The notes below the pieces were generated by a model. That model did no database searches and was not told where the DNA came from. It saw nothing but the letters and a program-made list of their open reading frames with translations. 64,000 nt of DNA from Acanthopleura granulata. Lineage: Eukaryota > Mollusca > Polyplacophora > Chitonida > Chitonidae. Shown here piece by piece: positions 54,401 to 57,400 of the stretch. Within the stretch, counting starts at the first letter, position 1. The number at the start of each line of letters is the position of its first letter. The stretch covers positions 24,267,368-24,331,367 of the forward strand of contig JABBOT010000005.1 in assembly GCA_016165875.1 (NCBI GenBank), given 5' to 3'. The position numbers and the translations under genes were made by a program.

Positions 54401-57400
54401 TAGAGGAAAGTCTTCACTTTAACACCAGAAAACAGATTTTTTATCCAACTGACATCTTGCAATATTCTCAATATTTCCATTAAATGACAGCAGTAAAGTT
54501 TATGGGTAGAGAAAACTACTAGTTTCTTTACCAGGTGCACTACTGATTAAGATATTTTATATACAAGTGTTCATCAGTCACAAGTCACTCTGTGTTACGA
54601 CAAACACAGTGAACCTTGTCGGAGCATCAATAAACCTCCCATTTCCTGGGACAGTGAGTGAATTCTCACACGAAAACCAAATTACATCCACAACATCATG
54701 AACAATAAAGCCTCTGTGCAATTTCTACAGCTGTACCCAGACTGTCAAAAGGTATTACAGATAAATATTTGAATCAATGAAAGGCCTAAGGAATACATAA
54801 TTCACCATAAAATATTTCGCAATTACTGATCTTGAAGATCTGTTCCCATGCTTTCGAGTAAGCCTTCTAAATATTTATAACGTTTCTGAACAAATATTCT
54901 TGTACCCCATTACTCTTTTAGAATGTTTTTCTTTCTTTCAATTTTGGAGCTCCTATAGATTTATCAGTGTAAGGAAACGAAGGCTGAGGTGCAGGTTAGC
55001 AGATCAGAGCACTCTGAACCATGTCTAAACAAATTGACCCTTCAGTTGAGATGACAGGGAATTGACTTCCCATCAATAACACAGATTATAACAAACCTAA
55101 AACCAGTCTGATTGATGTCATTGGGTCTAGGAAGACCCATAATCAAATCTCAGAAGCATTCAAGCAAGAATTTTATAACCATACATGCAGAATAAAATCA
55201 GTGACTTAGGATGCAAGTGTTTCACATTACAAGATACAGCACACACAAGACATGCTTAAGTAAAACATAGGTTGACAAAATCTTGGGCAAAGATCTTAAA
55301 AAAAGGTTATCCATAAAATATTACACTTACAGAATGGTCTTTTTTTCCTTTGACATCTACAAGTATCTTTATACCCTTATAGATTACCCTACTTGCAAAT
55401 ATAGTAACTTCAACTTGATAAATGATGTTTCACAACATCACAAGCTTTTATTTATTTATTTGGCGCTTCATGCCATACTCAAGAATATTTCAAGACTGTA
55501 TGATGGCAGAAATTGGGCAGAGAGGAAATCAATACAAGTTTCAACGTCACACTTATTATTTCATAGTAGAATAATAAGCAATCCGCAGAGTAGTTACACC
55601 ATCCTTAAAAAATGTTTGTTGGGCAAAATCCAGCTGACACTTCGAAAGAGGTTCCTACTCAGAAGTTGTTATAGGTATTTTGTTATAACTTTTTTCTTTA
55701 TTTTTCTCTCCATGTAATGTTAATTTCTTTACAATCCCTATCTTTTTCAAAAACCAGAATAATAAAAAAAATTCCCTTACCAAGTGACCGTTTTTTCTCA
55801 AGGGGTCAGGTTAACCCCAACAAACATTGTTTTAAGGGTGGCATTTGGATGGTATTAAAACCTCTGTCCTGTTTAAATAGTTTGACTGATTGGTTAATGT
55901 ATAACTCAAGAATATTTTGCTTTCATGACTGTAGCCAGTTTCACCATGGAAAAAAAAAACAATGGCTCTCAGTAAACAAAAGGCCTCTGAAAAGAGATAG
56001 TCAATCTTTGCCAAGTGTAATACAAACATTTTAACCCCTTCAATCAGCTCAATATGCTTCTGCCATATTGGTTGAAAACTGTCACAAACTTCATGTAAGA
56101 CCACATAAGAGCCATACATGTACAAGCACCAAGCCCTTGTCCCCACAATTCTCATAGAGCAAAACTGTCAAAAAACAGTTAAGTTAATTTTTGTTGTATA
56201 CATGATGTATTATATATCTATGTATTTAATATTCAGAATTTCTGAATGAAGTGCTACATCAACTAATTAACTACATGCACGTTCCACAGTTCCGCTATGT
56301 TCTTTTTCCATCACAGATATGTATACATGATGGCAATGTACTTTGTAATGTCAGACTCTTCGAGTATTATACTGTCGAAGTTGGAGAGCAGGACCATATC
56401 TAGAGCTGCTTTAGTTCCAGAAAACATTTGGCCGCCCAAACTAACCGAGCCCTATTTAAAGCGTAGTATTTAAAATTGAAGGGAGTTTCATGAATTTTGT
56501 GAAAAAAAATCACCGAGTTCATGTGTATCGCGTTGTATGGTGAGATTTGTCTTTCCGGGACACCTCGGCCACAATCAGCAATGACTGGCAGCATTCGATT
56601 AGTGACGTGCGATGCGCCATCTAGCAGTTTCTTCAGTTAGTTTATTGAGCGCATGGAGAGAAATGTAATACATGTAAAATGAAACGGACCAGAAGATCCC
56701 ATAATAAACTGGCCAGGACTTACACATCCACCGATCGACAAAAAAACCATCTCACAAAGGACTGCAACGATCTGCCGATCTGTTGCATTATATTTTTCCA
56801 AAGCTTCTACAACTTTTAGTTCCACCACTGTCCCCACATTCTAGGACTCTGATGATTTGGCCAGTGCCAGTGTCACTGTTACCACCAGCACAACTACTGA
56901 TACATTCGTTCCATACCATAGCCAGTCCGGTGAAGGAACGAATACCACGACCACAGGGCAAGACATCGCTGATTCTGCTGCTATACGTGTGGAAATGGCT
57001 GAAAAATGCACGAAATTTCACGATAAACTCATCACGTTTCGTGAAAATTTCCATGGCTTGAATACAAAATGGTGAAGGGGCACATTGTGTTACATGCAAA
57101 GCGGCGTCCCTTGGAACGGAAAAAGTAAAGGTTTGAATGAAATAACCACAAAATTTACGTAAGGATGACAATGGACTATACATTTAGGCAAACATGTACA
57201 ATCAAAATGTCACATGGCCAACGTCAAAGTGCTCTGAATGGTGAAACAATGGAAAATAAAGGGAAAAGGCGGCATCAGGACACAGGTACCTTGTCTAAAT
57301 GGTAAAAATCTGACAGACAGGGATCTGGAGTACATCACTGACAGATTTAGAGATGACACTGGCATATTTGATCCCTGTCTGTCACTCTAAAGAGTCACAG

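Noticed and set aside
56857..57075. 72-codon plus-strand frame and overlapping minus-strand frames at 56640-57183
   Set aside because: Both strands are open over the same stretch. The plus frame is Thr-rich and follows an acceptor-like CATTCTAG, but no upstream exon was found.
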